Origin: Jacaranda mimosifolia
Taxonomy: Eukaryota > Streptophyta > Magnoliopsida > Lamiales > Bignoniaceae
Assembly (NCBI GenBank): GCA_018894105.1
Contig: CM032128.1
Span: 26,683,299 to 26,747,298, forward strand
Length of the DNA: 64,000 bases
Reading direction: 5' to 3'
Under the pieces are notes generated by a model, which worked only from the letters and a program-made list of their open reading frames with translations, was not told the DNA's origin and ran no database searches. This document shows, one piece after another, positions 12,435 to 23,856 of this stretch; position 1 is the stretch's first letter; every line of letters starts with the position of its first letter. Both the position numbers and the translations under genes were made by a program.

Positions 12435-13484
12435 ATGGCGACCCCACCATTAAACCAGGGTATCAGAGGACAAGCTGTAGAACAGATGTTTACCATGTGG
12501 CAGCAGTGTATGCAAATCTGTCTGCAACAAAGTCAAGCTGGCAGTTCTCAAAATATTGAAAAAAATTTTGTGGGTCAAATGCTATAATGGTTCCTTAAAC
12601 ACAACTCCTTGAGGTTTATCAGCGAACCAGATGGTCAGGAGGCAGAAACATGGGTCGAAGCGATTGAGAAAATTTTTCAAGCACTAGACTATCTGGAAGA
12701 ACAGAAGGTTAGACATGCTACCTTTTGTTTGGGAGAATATGCCTATCATTGGTGGAGGTTATTGGACCAACAATGAAACCAAGAAGGAACTCTCCATACT
12801 TGGGAGAACTTCAAAAGCAAATTTATGAATAAATTTATACCTGAAGTTGTAAAGAATGCTCAGGAGCGGGAGTTTGTAGAGCTTACTCAAGGATCTATGT
12901 ATGTATGCCAATATGAAGCCAAATTTAATCATTTAATTCGGTATGCACCTCATATATTGGGTGATTAGAAATGCAGAATAAGAAAATTCGTATAAGGGCT
13001 AAAGATTGAGTTGCGAAGAGCTCTCTTAACCTTTGAATTTCCCACTTATAGCAGGGCCGTGAATAGGGCCATGCAGGCAGAATCAAATATTAAGGAGATA
13101 TCTAAAATCAAAGAAAAGATTAAGAAAGGAAAGACTTTTGGGTCTGCGGCTCAAAATAGAGAGATGAGTGAAACTAGGAGGAAACAACAGAGGGTTCAAG
13201 GTCATACATCGATCAGCCACCTCTCTCTTAGTGGAAATAATATTTGTCCAACCCAACTGACTCCAAAAAAAGCTTTTGAATTTTGTGGTGATGCTCGTCA
13301 CAATGAATCTACATGTTGGGAAAAGCATGGAAAATGTATGCAATGTGGCAGTGACCAACATTTTGTTAAGAATTGTCCTAGGGGTAGGAAATTCTCCTCC
13401 AATGATCAAGGAAACAAGGGAAAACAACTTATAGAATGTAGCCGAAGACAGAAGCGCCCGACTCGTGCTAATGCCCCTACCTAG
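12435..13484 (+). pseudogene. Degenerate gypsy gag with CCHC zinc knuckle
   Basis: Reading from the ATG at 12435 gives one continuous frame of about 349 codons to the terminal TAG at 13482-13484. It holds a Retrotrans_gag-like capsid block (for example ETWVEAIEKIF and AYHWWR) and a nucleocapsid zinc knuckle C-x2-C-x4-H-x4-C at 13335-13376, preceded by a second Cys/His-rich segment. Four in-frame stops interrupt it: TAA 12585, TGA 12774, TAG 12966, TAA 12993. I detect no frameshift, so the loss is by substitution only. The segment from 13011 on is open for 157 codons. Gag packages element RNA; this copy cannot make full-length protein unless stops are suppressed. Confidence 0.85.
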
Positions 13485-13792
13485 AGGAATGCACCGGACT
13501 TACAGAACGTTGTTTAAGGTATGGTTACGTTCACAATATTTTGAGAAACTAACGCGACTCATTCTCTTACATCTTTTGGTCTCACTTTAAAGTTAAACTA
13601 GACTTTGAGCCTAGGCCTCAATCAAACCCTTATAGACATGGATATTAATAACCTGCATTTGTGAAAAAGATTTAGTGTCACCCTTGAAGAAGAGTACTTA
13701 TGTCAATACCTTCTATACACATCTATGTTGTACTAAGTTTCTCGAATATCAGATGAGAATTTGGGGACTAGATTCTTTTAAGGGGGGATGAT
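13485..13792 (+). other. 3' tail and polypurine tract of the gag-only element
   Basis: Directly follows gag. The end (ATGAGAATTTGGGGACTA, then TTTTAAGGGGGGATGATTG) matches the segment just before the LTR at 29697. The element has thus kept the 3' end of a full gypsy element while losing pol. The polypurine tract is at about 13780-13789, next to the 3' LTR. Confidence 0.75.
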
Positions 13793-16700
13793 TGTAACAC
13801 CCCTAAAATTTATATTTTAGAAAATAAGAAATTAAAAATCAAAATATTAGTTTGACAAATTTTTGGGCTCGAGATATAAATAAAAAAGACTTGATTGCAA
13901 AAAAAAAAAAAAAATTGGAAGTTTTGGGGTTGATTTAAAATTTGAGGAAACTTGATTAACCAACATTTGGAAAGTTTTGTGGGTCAAAGTGGGAATATTT
14001 ATGGTCAAATGGGTAAATGTGAGGCACTAATATAGTTGGGGGCTTAATTGGAAGTTGACTGAACCTTGAAAGACTTAATTGAAGTCTAGAAAGAAATTTT
14101 GGGGTGAAATTGCAAAGTTGGGAAATTGAAGTTTTCTTTAAAAAAATAAAAAAAAAAGAACGCAAAGTCATCTTCTTCAACCCACTCCTCTATTTTTGCA
14201 TGCAAGACCTCATCTTATTCACCAACCTATTCTCATCAATGCTAGCAAATTCAAGAAACAAACCAACATTTTTGCTCCTTTCGTCGCAACGAACATAACG
14301 GTACCCACTTTCAGAAAACTCCGCGATGAAACAATGGTAGTAGTAGGGTCTTGTAGCTCTAGCAGCCGGACCTTGGAAATGAAGGGTGTATTCTGATGGG
14401 CTCGAAGAATAGAACTCAACAGTAGCTTCATTTTGGGTTTTGGTTGTCGGTGGAGGAATAATTTGGAAAAGGGTGTGAGAATGGCCGATGGCGGGGCTAA
14501 CTGTTTTTGGCTAAATTGGTCAGTGAGTTGATGTCCAAAATAGAGATTGCTTGAGGGGCTTTGTCGAGGACGAGGAGACATGTAGGTTGGTGTTGTCGGA
14601 TCCTATTTTCAAAGGCGGCACGCGGCGGCGCCCCAACGACCGGCAGTGGAGTTCCGATGGTTGACAATCAGTATTATCGGCAAGGCAAGGCAGACAAATG
14701 CAAACTAGTCCCACGTGGTGAATGGACCTTGAGTTCAGTTAATTTGGTAAAATTGCAATTGATAAGTTGATTGATTCCTAATTTAATATAATTAAATTGT
14801 TTAGCTAATTTTATTGTATGTATAAGTTATTTAGACCAAAATATGTAGTTATAGGTTGAATGATTGGATATAAAAGATTTAATTATAATTGATGGGGGGA
14901 CCTCGACCCTCTGTCAAAACCTAATTGTCATTAATCGTATTGATTTGGGCAAATAGAGAACCTAAATTGTGTAGTGCTATGGAGATTGATTATTAATAAG
15001 AAAATATGTCAAATTCATATGAATAGAAAGTTTCAGTAATATTAAACTATAAATTAGTCAGAAAACTTGAGGATTGTAGATTAAATTGAATTCTTGATAT
15101 GATAAATTATAAGAATTATGTTTATAAATAAAGTCTAATTGAGTAAAGTATTCCTGAATCAAATAAGTTAAGAATGAAACTTAGTTAAATATTTGATAGA
15201 GTAAGTACTTAATCTTAAGATGTTACAGTAAGTAGAATAAGACATAATTGGTTAGAGTTAGAATTTACAAAGAGTGTGATCTATAACGGATTTATAGTTA
15301 AGCCTAGGAAGGATCCTCGGAATAACGAACGAATTATAACTTTGCAATGAAAGTTGATTTATAGAAATTGAAGTTAGCTAATTAGTTAGAAATCTGTGAA
15401 GACTTGAAACTATCATTCATAGATTGAACCGCAAAATTGCCGTGTTAGACGAATAGTTGTCAATTTTAGATTATTGATATTATAACTGTAATTAATAGGG
15501 TCAAATGAAGATCTTGACATGGACCTATTCTTTTGGATTAGGTGACGAAGAAGTAGGTCTCGCGGACCAGTAGGCAGTGATAGCATATCTGAGGCTAATA
15601 AGGTGAGCCTTTGCTATTTTGGCCTTATTTCTATCTGTTCTTGTGGAATGACCCATGTAATGGTTCAATGTGCTTGTGTACCATACTTGTTCTTGTTATT
15701 GAGACTCGTAAATTGTTGAGATTTTGTTTGTTGTCTGTTACTTGTTTCGTAAACCCATGTGAGGGTTTGTTTTCTTAGTTCTCGCTTCTAATATTGTTCA
15801 GTACAATCCATGGCTTTGTCAGCACTCTTGTTATCCGTTACAGCTTTAGTTGGCCATGTTGGCTTATTTGAATTGTTTGTTGATATCGTATGGCCTTGTC
15901 GGCATATTCGATTATTGAATTTATTTATAGATACTTTTATGCAAAATCTATTTGGGTCGAGTGCCAATCTTGGTGGAATGCTTGGATTACTATTCTAGAT
16001 TTGTATTATTATATTGCTGATAAAAACAGTGTTATTGGCTGACTTGGTTTGTGATCTTGACTTTGGGTAGTCGAGGGTTGACTATGTACTGAAGCTTGAT
16101 CGGTGAGGATCGATCCTACCAATTCGTGTGGTTGCGATCTTGTCCTCAGAGGAGGCTTGATCAGCAAGGATCGATCTTACCGATTCGTGCTAGAGCAGTT
16201 TTGCGAGTTGGCTACTTGTTGAGGTGATATAAGAGGATAAGCCGTTTTATAGTCGGATCAAGGCGATATAAGGGGGTAGGTCATTTTACGATCATATTGT
16301 TTATACAAGATTGAGGAGATATAAGGAGGTAGGCCGTTTTACGGTCGTATCATTTATACACAACTGGGAATAATAAAGGGGAAGGCTATTACAAGGTCAT
16401 ACATGTGAAATATGCTTGTACCACTGTTTTTATAAAATGTTCTTATCTAGTTTGTTATATAAACCATAACAAAATGCTAGATTCTGAAACCTAAGTGTTT
16501 CATGAAGCAATTTGTTATTGAGTTCTTTAAAACTAATCAAGTCTACGAGTTTTGAGATTTTCTATGTAATGTATTTAAACATGAAATGACTCTTCGTCGG
16601 TGTGGGACGGTATTGAGTTATCTAATAAAGTGTGGTACAAGAAACACTAGTTTTTGGTTTTAGTTCGTAGATTCAGTAAACTTTTTCAAATCTTCAAATC

Positions 16701-17275
16701 CAGTTTTCGTAACTTGTATTTTTAGTTATTTGAATTTAGAATGAATATTCTTCTTGTAAATGTATATTGTATTCCATTTCATTCTGATTCTTCCCATACA
16801 TACAAATGCTTACCTCACTGAGTCATTTGGACTCAACCTCTCGTATTTTGTTTCTGTTCTTTGCCCAGATTGAAGAAGTAGAAGGCTCTCTGAGCTTGGG
16901 CTACCTTTTGGCATAGTGTAAATATTATTATCATGATATCTATAACGGTAAGGATGTGAGAAGTTATGGTCGTAAGGTAATAGGGCGCATAAGTTATAAG
17001 TTAGTGTATTTTCTTCTACAAAGTGTGATAGGTTCGAGTTTCTCATGAATGATGTATATATATAAGTTAAATTATGGGCCTTTGAGAAATTTTGAATTGT
17101 TATGAGAACTTGGGTTTTGCTTGTCATTTTCAGCATGACTAGCTTGAATTTTAAATTATATAATTTCTTAGGTTGAGAATTTTGGAGGGAGTAATTGGGT
17201 ATAATTGGTTTTGAAAAAATAATATTGGAGTAGCACCTCAATTCGAAGCAGACACTTCTCGGACGGGGCGCTACA
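13793..17275 (+). repeat. 3' LTR of the gag-only element
   Basis: Starts TGTAACACCCCTAAAATT and ends GGGGCGCTACA. It aligns along its whole length with 7744-11232. Short open frames at equivalent places in both LTRs (about 8535/14561, 9780/15810 and 10684/16810) are paired repeats of LTR DNA, not genes. Confidence 0.85.
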
Positions 17276-18000
17276 CATAAGGCACATAAGAAAAATTTCT
17301 CAAAATCATCAGAGTCAACAACATGCTTCAACCTAAGCAGACTGCAACACAAGGGCTAAATACATGCCATAAGTTGTCCCATTATATTCACCTTAACATA
17401 TACATGTCTTAGGTAATGGATTCAAACTTAAAATATCATAGCATTTCTAAGTCAAAGCTTAACATTCAAGAGGACCCATATACACATATAAACACCTATT
17501 CTGTATAAAACATATTGCCTCCAATCCAAGCCTGAAGTCCATGATCATCACTTAATCCTATATGAGAAAATGAAGAATAAAACAGGGGGGTAGGTCCAAA
17601 GGACTTAGTGAGGGATAATAATCAGTAATAAATCATAAGGACTCTGTTGAAGAGGAAATAATTCAACAGTTCACAAACCAACAAATAATGCTATCGGAAC
17701 ATAAATGTATCAGAACACAAGCATTAACAAATTCAAGGTTATTAGTGGGTACTAGCTCGAGAGTTGTGACCGTCAGCTCAAACGGCCTGGGATCGCCTTA
17801 ACCGGATCAGTTCAAGAGGAAATACAGTCAGCTCGTTCGACTTGGACAACAGCCCGATCTAGACCAAGAAACTACACCATCTTTGTTGCTCCATGAGCGG
17901 AATACAAACAATCAGAATACAATCGAAACAAAAACAATCACGAGTAATATATGTAGTAAACAATGAATCAAAATAGGACATGCATATCGAATTCTCCTTA

Positions 18001-18255
18001 TATCACGAGTTCTGGGCTTATGGCTTATCTCATGCATACAGCAGGGATTAACATCCTATTATTTAACCAAGAGTTTCGGGCTTACGGCTTATCCCATGCA
18101 CACAGCAGAGATTAATGTCTCGTTATTTAACCAAGAGTTTCTAGGCTTACGGCTTATCCCATGCACACAGCAGGGATTAACGTCCTGTTATTTAATTAAG
18201 AGTTCTGGCCTTATGACTTATCCCATGCATACAACAGGGATTAACGTCCTATTAT
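18001..18255. repeat. Minisatellite in the solo LTR, about 64 bp x 4
   Basis: Four tandem units begin near 18007, 18071, 18135 and 18200 with GAGTTCTGGGCTTA-like text, each followed by GGCTTATCCCATGCA and CAGGGATTAACGTCC variants. It sits inside the minus-strand solo LTR. Other LTR copies of the family carry different tandem repeats in a comparable internal zone. Confidence 0.85.
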
Positions 18256-20365
18256 TCTTATCTAACAATTACAAACAATAAACAAATGCCAGCAAGGCAA
18301 ACAAATAACAACATCGTATGATTCAATAAGCTGACAAGATGAGACAGTCAGATAAACAAATAAACTAACAGGACTATACAGGCGATAAACAGTATGAAAT
18401 CTGGTTGATTGGTATCAAACATGACAAGAAAACACAGAACGATAATAGATAACTGAATAGTAATTGATAACAGAATGGTAATAGATACAAAATAGTAACA
18501 AATAACAGAATGGCAATAGATAACAGACGATAAAAAATAGCAAAAGAGAGGTTTGGGCGCCAGAACAGACATGCAAAGCTCTTATCAAAGGAACAATCAA
18601 CGAAACAACCCTCATAAGGGTATACACATAAATCAATGAATAACAAATGAAATTTCAAGCAATTCACATATTTCAATAAACAAGATGTAGTTACAGTGCA
18701 GAAACAAGTTTAAACCTTTCAGGGGCTTATCACAATAATAAATAGTTATAATCAAGTGCCAGATTAGCAAACCCTCATAGGGCATGCAAAACAATTACCC
18801 AGGAGGTTAGACCCTCAAAGGGGTGTACAATGCAAACAATCATGGATTTCAACGTTTAAGGAATATTACTTCCCACAAAAATAAATTTAATAGGCCTTCA
18901 CCTTGAAAGCCTCAAAATGCAGTCACAACCTACTGGTCCGCGGGACCCAGCTCCTCGACACTAACCAAAAGAATAGGTCCACTGTCAAGATCCTCATTCG
19001 ACCTTATAATCACAATTATACAAATAAAGGTTTAAAATCGATACTTAATCGGCTAAATCAATAGCCTCGATAAAAAATGCTAATAATACATTTTTCAATA
19101 AAGGAATATAATCGGGTCCTTATTTACAAAATCAACCTTGAAACTATATCAAAACAATAATAACAGTCCAATTATTCTTAATAACCCAATTTTATTACCT
19201 AGGTCTCTAATCCACAAAATTAGGATTTAATCACTTAATTATCTCAATTATCCTAAAGTTATCATGTGATAATATAAATTCGGGCCCACTAATACATATA
19301 ATTGCACATGCATGGTCCATATCTAGGTTCCAATATCGAATCCTTTCATCTTCTTAACAATATACAGGATTCGGTAAAATTAAATGTTACAAAGCTTAAC
19401 CCCAATTCCTGTCATTACCTAAGATATCCTTATCAGGACTCCAAAATCACAAACCAATTACATCACCATGATTTTCGCATCGAGGTGAAGATTCTAAGTC
19501 AGCTTCGCCGTTGTCTACCGCTATCGTCCACTGCTATGTACTACCGCTAAAAGTGGTCAACAACACCACCAATTGACGTCTTTTAGCTCAACTAACAAGA
19601 CGCCCTAGTCAATTTCTGCATATGCCGCTGATAAGCCACTAAATTGCCTAAAAACGCCACAGCTCCATCGCTTGACGCAATGCTTATTTTTCTTCAATTT
19701 CGCCTACTTCTATGGTCTATTTCCAAAATTGAAGACACCAGTGTGATCCTTGAGCTAAGCCCAACGAAACCCAGTACTCCAATCTAAGCTTCAGTCGCTG
19801 GTGACATCGCGACCACCACCTCTGCTGCGAGCTCACCTTTGACTTAAAATTCCCGACGATTCACCAGCAGTTTCACGTCAAGCTTGGTATCATTGTGTTC
19901 CCATGTCGAGAGGAAGATATTAATATATAATTTGCTAGGTTTTTCTGTTCACAAAAGAAGGTCGCTGGAGGGGGGAAAATGGGAATGTATCTGGAAATTT
20001 GAAGAAATGCAAGGGGGTTGGGCTATATAAAGAACTATTTTCTGGAATCAATTTGACCCCCAAAATTTTTGCCCAGCCTGCAATCAAGTCCTCAAAAATT
20101 CTTCCATCTTTAATTCTAGTCCCCAACCTTCTTAGTGCATAACATTGGCCCGATTGACCAAACATATTCCCACTTTAACCTACAAAATCTCCAGATGTTG
20201 GTCAATTAAGTTTCCTCAAATTGCGATTCGACCCCAAAACTTTCAATTTCCATGCAATTAAATCATTCTTATTTATTTTTCAAGCCCTAAAATTTGACAA
20301 CCAATATCTTGATTTCTAAATCCTTACTTTCCAAAATACAAAATTTTAGGGGTTGTTACAATCAT

Positions 20366-20600
20366 AATAATAGTGACAAAATTATATTTTAGTTATCACT
20401 ATATATTAAAAATTAGTAATACATTTATAGTGATAGTTTTTATTATTTATAAATTGTCACTATACGTGTGATAGCAATTATTAGTGATGACAATTTAAAA
20501 TATTATTTTTTATAATTTTTATGTCTTCAAATCGATAATTTTTTAATAATTCTAATACTAACATTTAATAATTTATTTCTAAAATTTTTTCTCTCCTTGG
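20366..20600. other. AT-rich DNA with AGTGACAATTT-type words
   Basis: Contains alternating TAGTGATAG/TTGTCACTATA words in both orientations, possibly the remains of a MITE. No termini with a target duplication could be defined and no gene is present. Confidence 0.35.
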
Positions 20601-21060
20601 TGTAGTGGTAAGAGAGATGTACTAAAACACGGCTGCCATGGACAACAAGAAGTTATCGGGCCAAGCGGCCAAGTTGTGCTGCTGCTCCCATGGCAGCAAC
20701 ATATATATATGTATACATTATATTATACATGTATGTATATGCATATAAATATTTTACATTTTTTATATATATTTTATTAGGATTTATGGAATTTTTGTAT
20801 TTTTGTTAAGATTTTAGGGCATGGGCATTTTTGTACTTTTACCCAATCAATTTATCAACCAAATTACCTGAAGGGTATTTATGAAATTTCACATGTCATT
20901 TTTAATGGAAATTTGAAGAAATCCTAATGGCGGTTAATGGCTAGACTAAATTGTTGGATGGTGACAAACTTTAAGGGGATTTTTATAATTTTCAAAAAAA
21001 TAAGAACCTTTTTATAATTAAACTAAACATCAGGGGTAGTAGCCGAAATTTACCCAATAT
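20601..21060. mobile_element. Truncated Mutator-like MITE (core and right arm)
   Basis: A GC-rich core near 20622-20700 (GCCATGG, GGCCAAGCGGCCAAG) is followed by an AT-rich arm ending CCGAAATTTACCC at about 21055. The arm resembles the right arm of the complete MITE at 38694-39507 (TAATGG..TTGGATGG..AAAGTTAGGGG-type text). The left terminal repeat is missing, so it is a remnant. Confidence 0.5.
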
Positions 21061-23856
21061 ACAATCCAAAGTAAAGTTCTATTTTTGTACCTAATTTCGT
21101 ATGCATGCGCCTCGAATCCTTATAAAATGTGACCCACTTTAATTAAATATGTGCGTTGAACTTACATTCTAGCAACGTGATAATATTTAAGAGTGATATT
21201 GCACAACCAGCGTGAATCATGAGTTGAGGAACAATGTCTACTTTATCACATCAGCATAGTTCTCGCTTATATTAAGGTGGTATTCACTTTATTTGATGCA
21301 ATCAATGAGGATCTAAATAATTGTTTGAAAGAATAAAAAAAGATTATACCAATTAATTATTAATTAGCCGTTTGTATTTACCAAAATGGTTTAAGATGTA
21401 AAGCTAGATACATTTAGATGCAAGGATATAATTCTTCTAATTAATTAGTAATTAAGGAAGTGATGCTATTTTTAATGAAATATATATATATATAAGAAAA
21501 ACTAGCGCTAAAATCTTTTTACCCCTGTGAAGTATGAAAATGGACGGTTTACCCTCCTGTGATAAAAATGAAGTTGAAATGGTCCTTTGTGTTTTTAAAT
21601 TGTAGATCATTGCCTACATTTGAATTGAATTTTATAGTGTATAGACAAAATGTCCTCATATATTTCTCTGCATTGATTACATTCCTACTATATGAATGTT
21701 ACTTATGGGCTAGAGGAATTCATCATGTATGAATGTCACATTTCTATATCCCTTTTTTGAAGGTTTTAGAGCTAGAGGAACTCCTCATGTATGAATGTTG
21801 CTTATAGCAAATTTATGGTGACAATTTTCTTTTTGGTGATGTCTAAATCTTATTTTAGTTACAGTATAGTGTTCTTTTGCTTCTTGGCATTTTTTGGATT
21901 GGTTATTGCTTGGTTGGTTTCGGGTTGCTACCAGTTAGATTTTGGATTACTTTTAGTTGTTTGAGGGTGATGGATAACAGGTTGGATTGCTGCATTTTGG
22001 TGTAACTGGCCCATTTTTGTTGCTTTCTGGGAAATTATAAGCCTTTTACCTCACTTCTATTTTTCCAAAAGAGTGTTTTACCCATTTCTGTTATATAAAA
22101 AATGCACCATATACCCCATGTGCTGCAGACTTTTCTAGCTATTTGAGGATGAGGGATAACAAGTTAGATTGCTGCATGTTAGTGTAACTAATCTAATTTT
22201 GCTGCTTTCTGGAAAACTATAAGTCGTTTACCTCTTTCTGCATTTTTTTTATATGTTTTAGCCCCTTCTGTTATATAAAAAAGGCATCGTACACACCCCT
22301 TCCCCCGGAACAATAATAGTACAACTTCCCCTTTGAAATTTTCATCTTAAACTCCACCACTCGAATTTCAGCTCTTATATTGCATCTACATTATGAAGTT
22401 TTCCCATATCTCAAGTCAAGCATGGTTTGCTTTTATGCTTGTTTCTTCTTATTCTTCACTTTCAAATTGAGGAAGACATTCAGCATATTTCTACAACTTC
22501 AAAGAAAGAAATAAAGAAAAAGGAATGAAGAAGACGATGAAAATTGAGAAATCAGATGGGAAATATGGGGCAAAAAAATAAAAAATGAGATGGAAAAAAT
22601 AATGGAGGGATAAAAAGGTAACTTTAATTAAAAAAAAGTGGCAAAAAACTCATGAATACTTGTACATAGCACGCATGAGAGTCACTTGGACCCTCAAGAG
22701 GTTGGGGCAGTTCATAAAATTAACACAAGTAGCTTTTTTAATCTTTTTTTTTTTCACATGGGGTAAACTGCCACAAAATGGAGGATAGAAAATTTTCCCT
22801 AAAAAACCTAACACTCTAGACTGTTGGATTACACTGAGTTCTTTATACAGAATTTTTAGTAATTTCATATTGAACTTTCTCCATACTATTGGCATTCATC
22901 ACCAAGAAAGTATATAATTGGCTCTGTTATTTAGCAGCCTAAACTTCATGCTATGCATGGTGTATTCGTTTACATTATGTTTGGCTTAAGAATTTTGCTA
23001 AAAAAAAAATAGAAAAGGCAAAGAAAAACATTTCTCATTTCTAGGTCTGTAAGGAAAATATTAAAAACCAAGAAAATTTAAGAAAATAAAATTTCCAATG
23101 GTGATGAAAATAAGGAAAAAGACTTTCTGACCACGCCGCTTTCATTCTCATCATCATATCTTTTCTCCACATTCGTTTCATCATTATTTTCTTTAACAAC
23201 CAAACAAACTTAGAATTTCATATTTTTTGTTATATTTTTTTTCCTAAATTTTTTTGTTTCCTTGTCAAAATATTTAAACTTAACATATTTAATTAAATTT
23301 AAAAAATGTAAATGTACAACTTCTTTGTTATGCTTTACAAATAATACATTATAATTATTTTTTCGTATTAATCAATAAAATATTGCCATTTCTTGAAAAA
23401 TATTGTCTCAAGTAGCCAAATGGTAACATCATGCAATAAAAATGTGCTAGTATATTAAGTAAAATTTTGTTGTAAAATATTTTATATTTCATTTAGTTCT
23501 AGCTAAACTTTGTGCCAATGTAGGGTATAATTTTTTCTTTGTAAAATATAAATTATAATATAATTATATTGTAATTGAAAAACATAAGGAAAGTTAAAGT
23601 ATTGCATCAATTTTTGTGAAATATAATTTCTCAATAAGAACACATAAAATTAATTGATGGTCGAAATGGATAATGATCCATTTTAATATTAATGCACTTT
23701 TATTTTAGAAAAAAGTAAAGGCTTTGTTTGATTATATTTTTATCATTTATGGAAAAAAATTTAGGAGAATATATTTTGAGAATTAAACTTGGGGAGTGTG
23801 CTAATTTTTTATTTTTATTTTGAGAAAATATGAAAAATAATTTGTGAATGAAATTG
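21061..23856. other. AT-rich intergenic DNA, no gene recognised
   Basis: Contains the tandem duplication at 21958-22305 and short blocks like TTTACCCCTGTGAAGTATG (about 21520) and GGGGTAAACTGCC (about 22758), which look like ends of old Mutator-like elements. Pairing was not clear enough to call an element. Confidence 0.4.
21958..22305. repeat. Tandem duplication, about 182-bp unit
   Basis: Two diverged copies: the first begins TTTGAGGGTGATGGATAACA (about 21959), the second TTTGAGGATGAGGGATAACA (about 22142). Both contain GGATTGCTGCAT/AGATTGCTGCAT, TTGCTGCTTTCTGG-like text and CTTCTGTTATATAAAAAA. No coding potential is seen. Confidence 0.75.

Larger units (their letters stand above)
7744..17275 (+). 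mobile_element. Non-autonomous Ty3/gypsy element with gag only (TR-GAG type)
   Basis: A complete structure: 5' LTR (7744-11232), primer-binding site, leader, degenerate gag, polypurine tract, 3' LTR (13793-17275). The internal region is only about 2.56 kb and has no protease, reverse transcriptase, RNase H or integrase. After gag it goes directly to the 3' tail of a gypsy element. Its flanks are CACGA (7739-7743) and CATAA (17276-17280), a 5-bp duplication in which a CG has become TA. It lies inside the opposite-strand solo LTR. The class is known in plants as TR-GAG; mobilisation by an autonomous relative is inferred. Confidence 0.85.
7669..20360 (-). mobile_element. Older gypsy solo LTR, interrupted by a nested element
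   Basis: Two pieces, 7669-7743 and 17276-20360, together make a minus-strand LTR of about 3.16 kb. Its 5' end (read from 20360) starts TGTAACAACCCCTAAAATTT and continues with blocks also found at the start of the nested LTRs (for example GAGGAAACTT and GTGGGAATAT-like words). The left edge TATAGCACC is a mutated TGTAGC. The flanks GTCAT (7664-7668) and ATCAT (20361-20365) look like a 5-bp target duplication with one change. No primer site or internal region remains, so it is a solo LTR formed by LTR-LTR recombination, later hit by the 7744-17275 element. Confidence 0.75.

Noticed and set aside
13011..13484. Stand-alone zinc-knuckle (CCHC) gene
   Set aside because: The frame continues upstream as a gag with four stops and lies between LTRs with a primer site, so it is a retrotransposon remnant.
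20601..20640. tRNA-like A box (TTGGTGTAGTGGTAAG) as a tRNA or SINE
   Set aside because: No B box, acceptor pairing or tail follows. The sequence runs into the GC-rich core of a truncated MITE.
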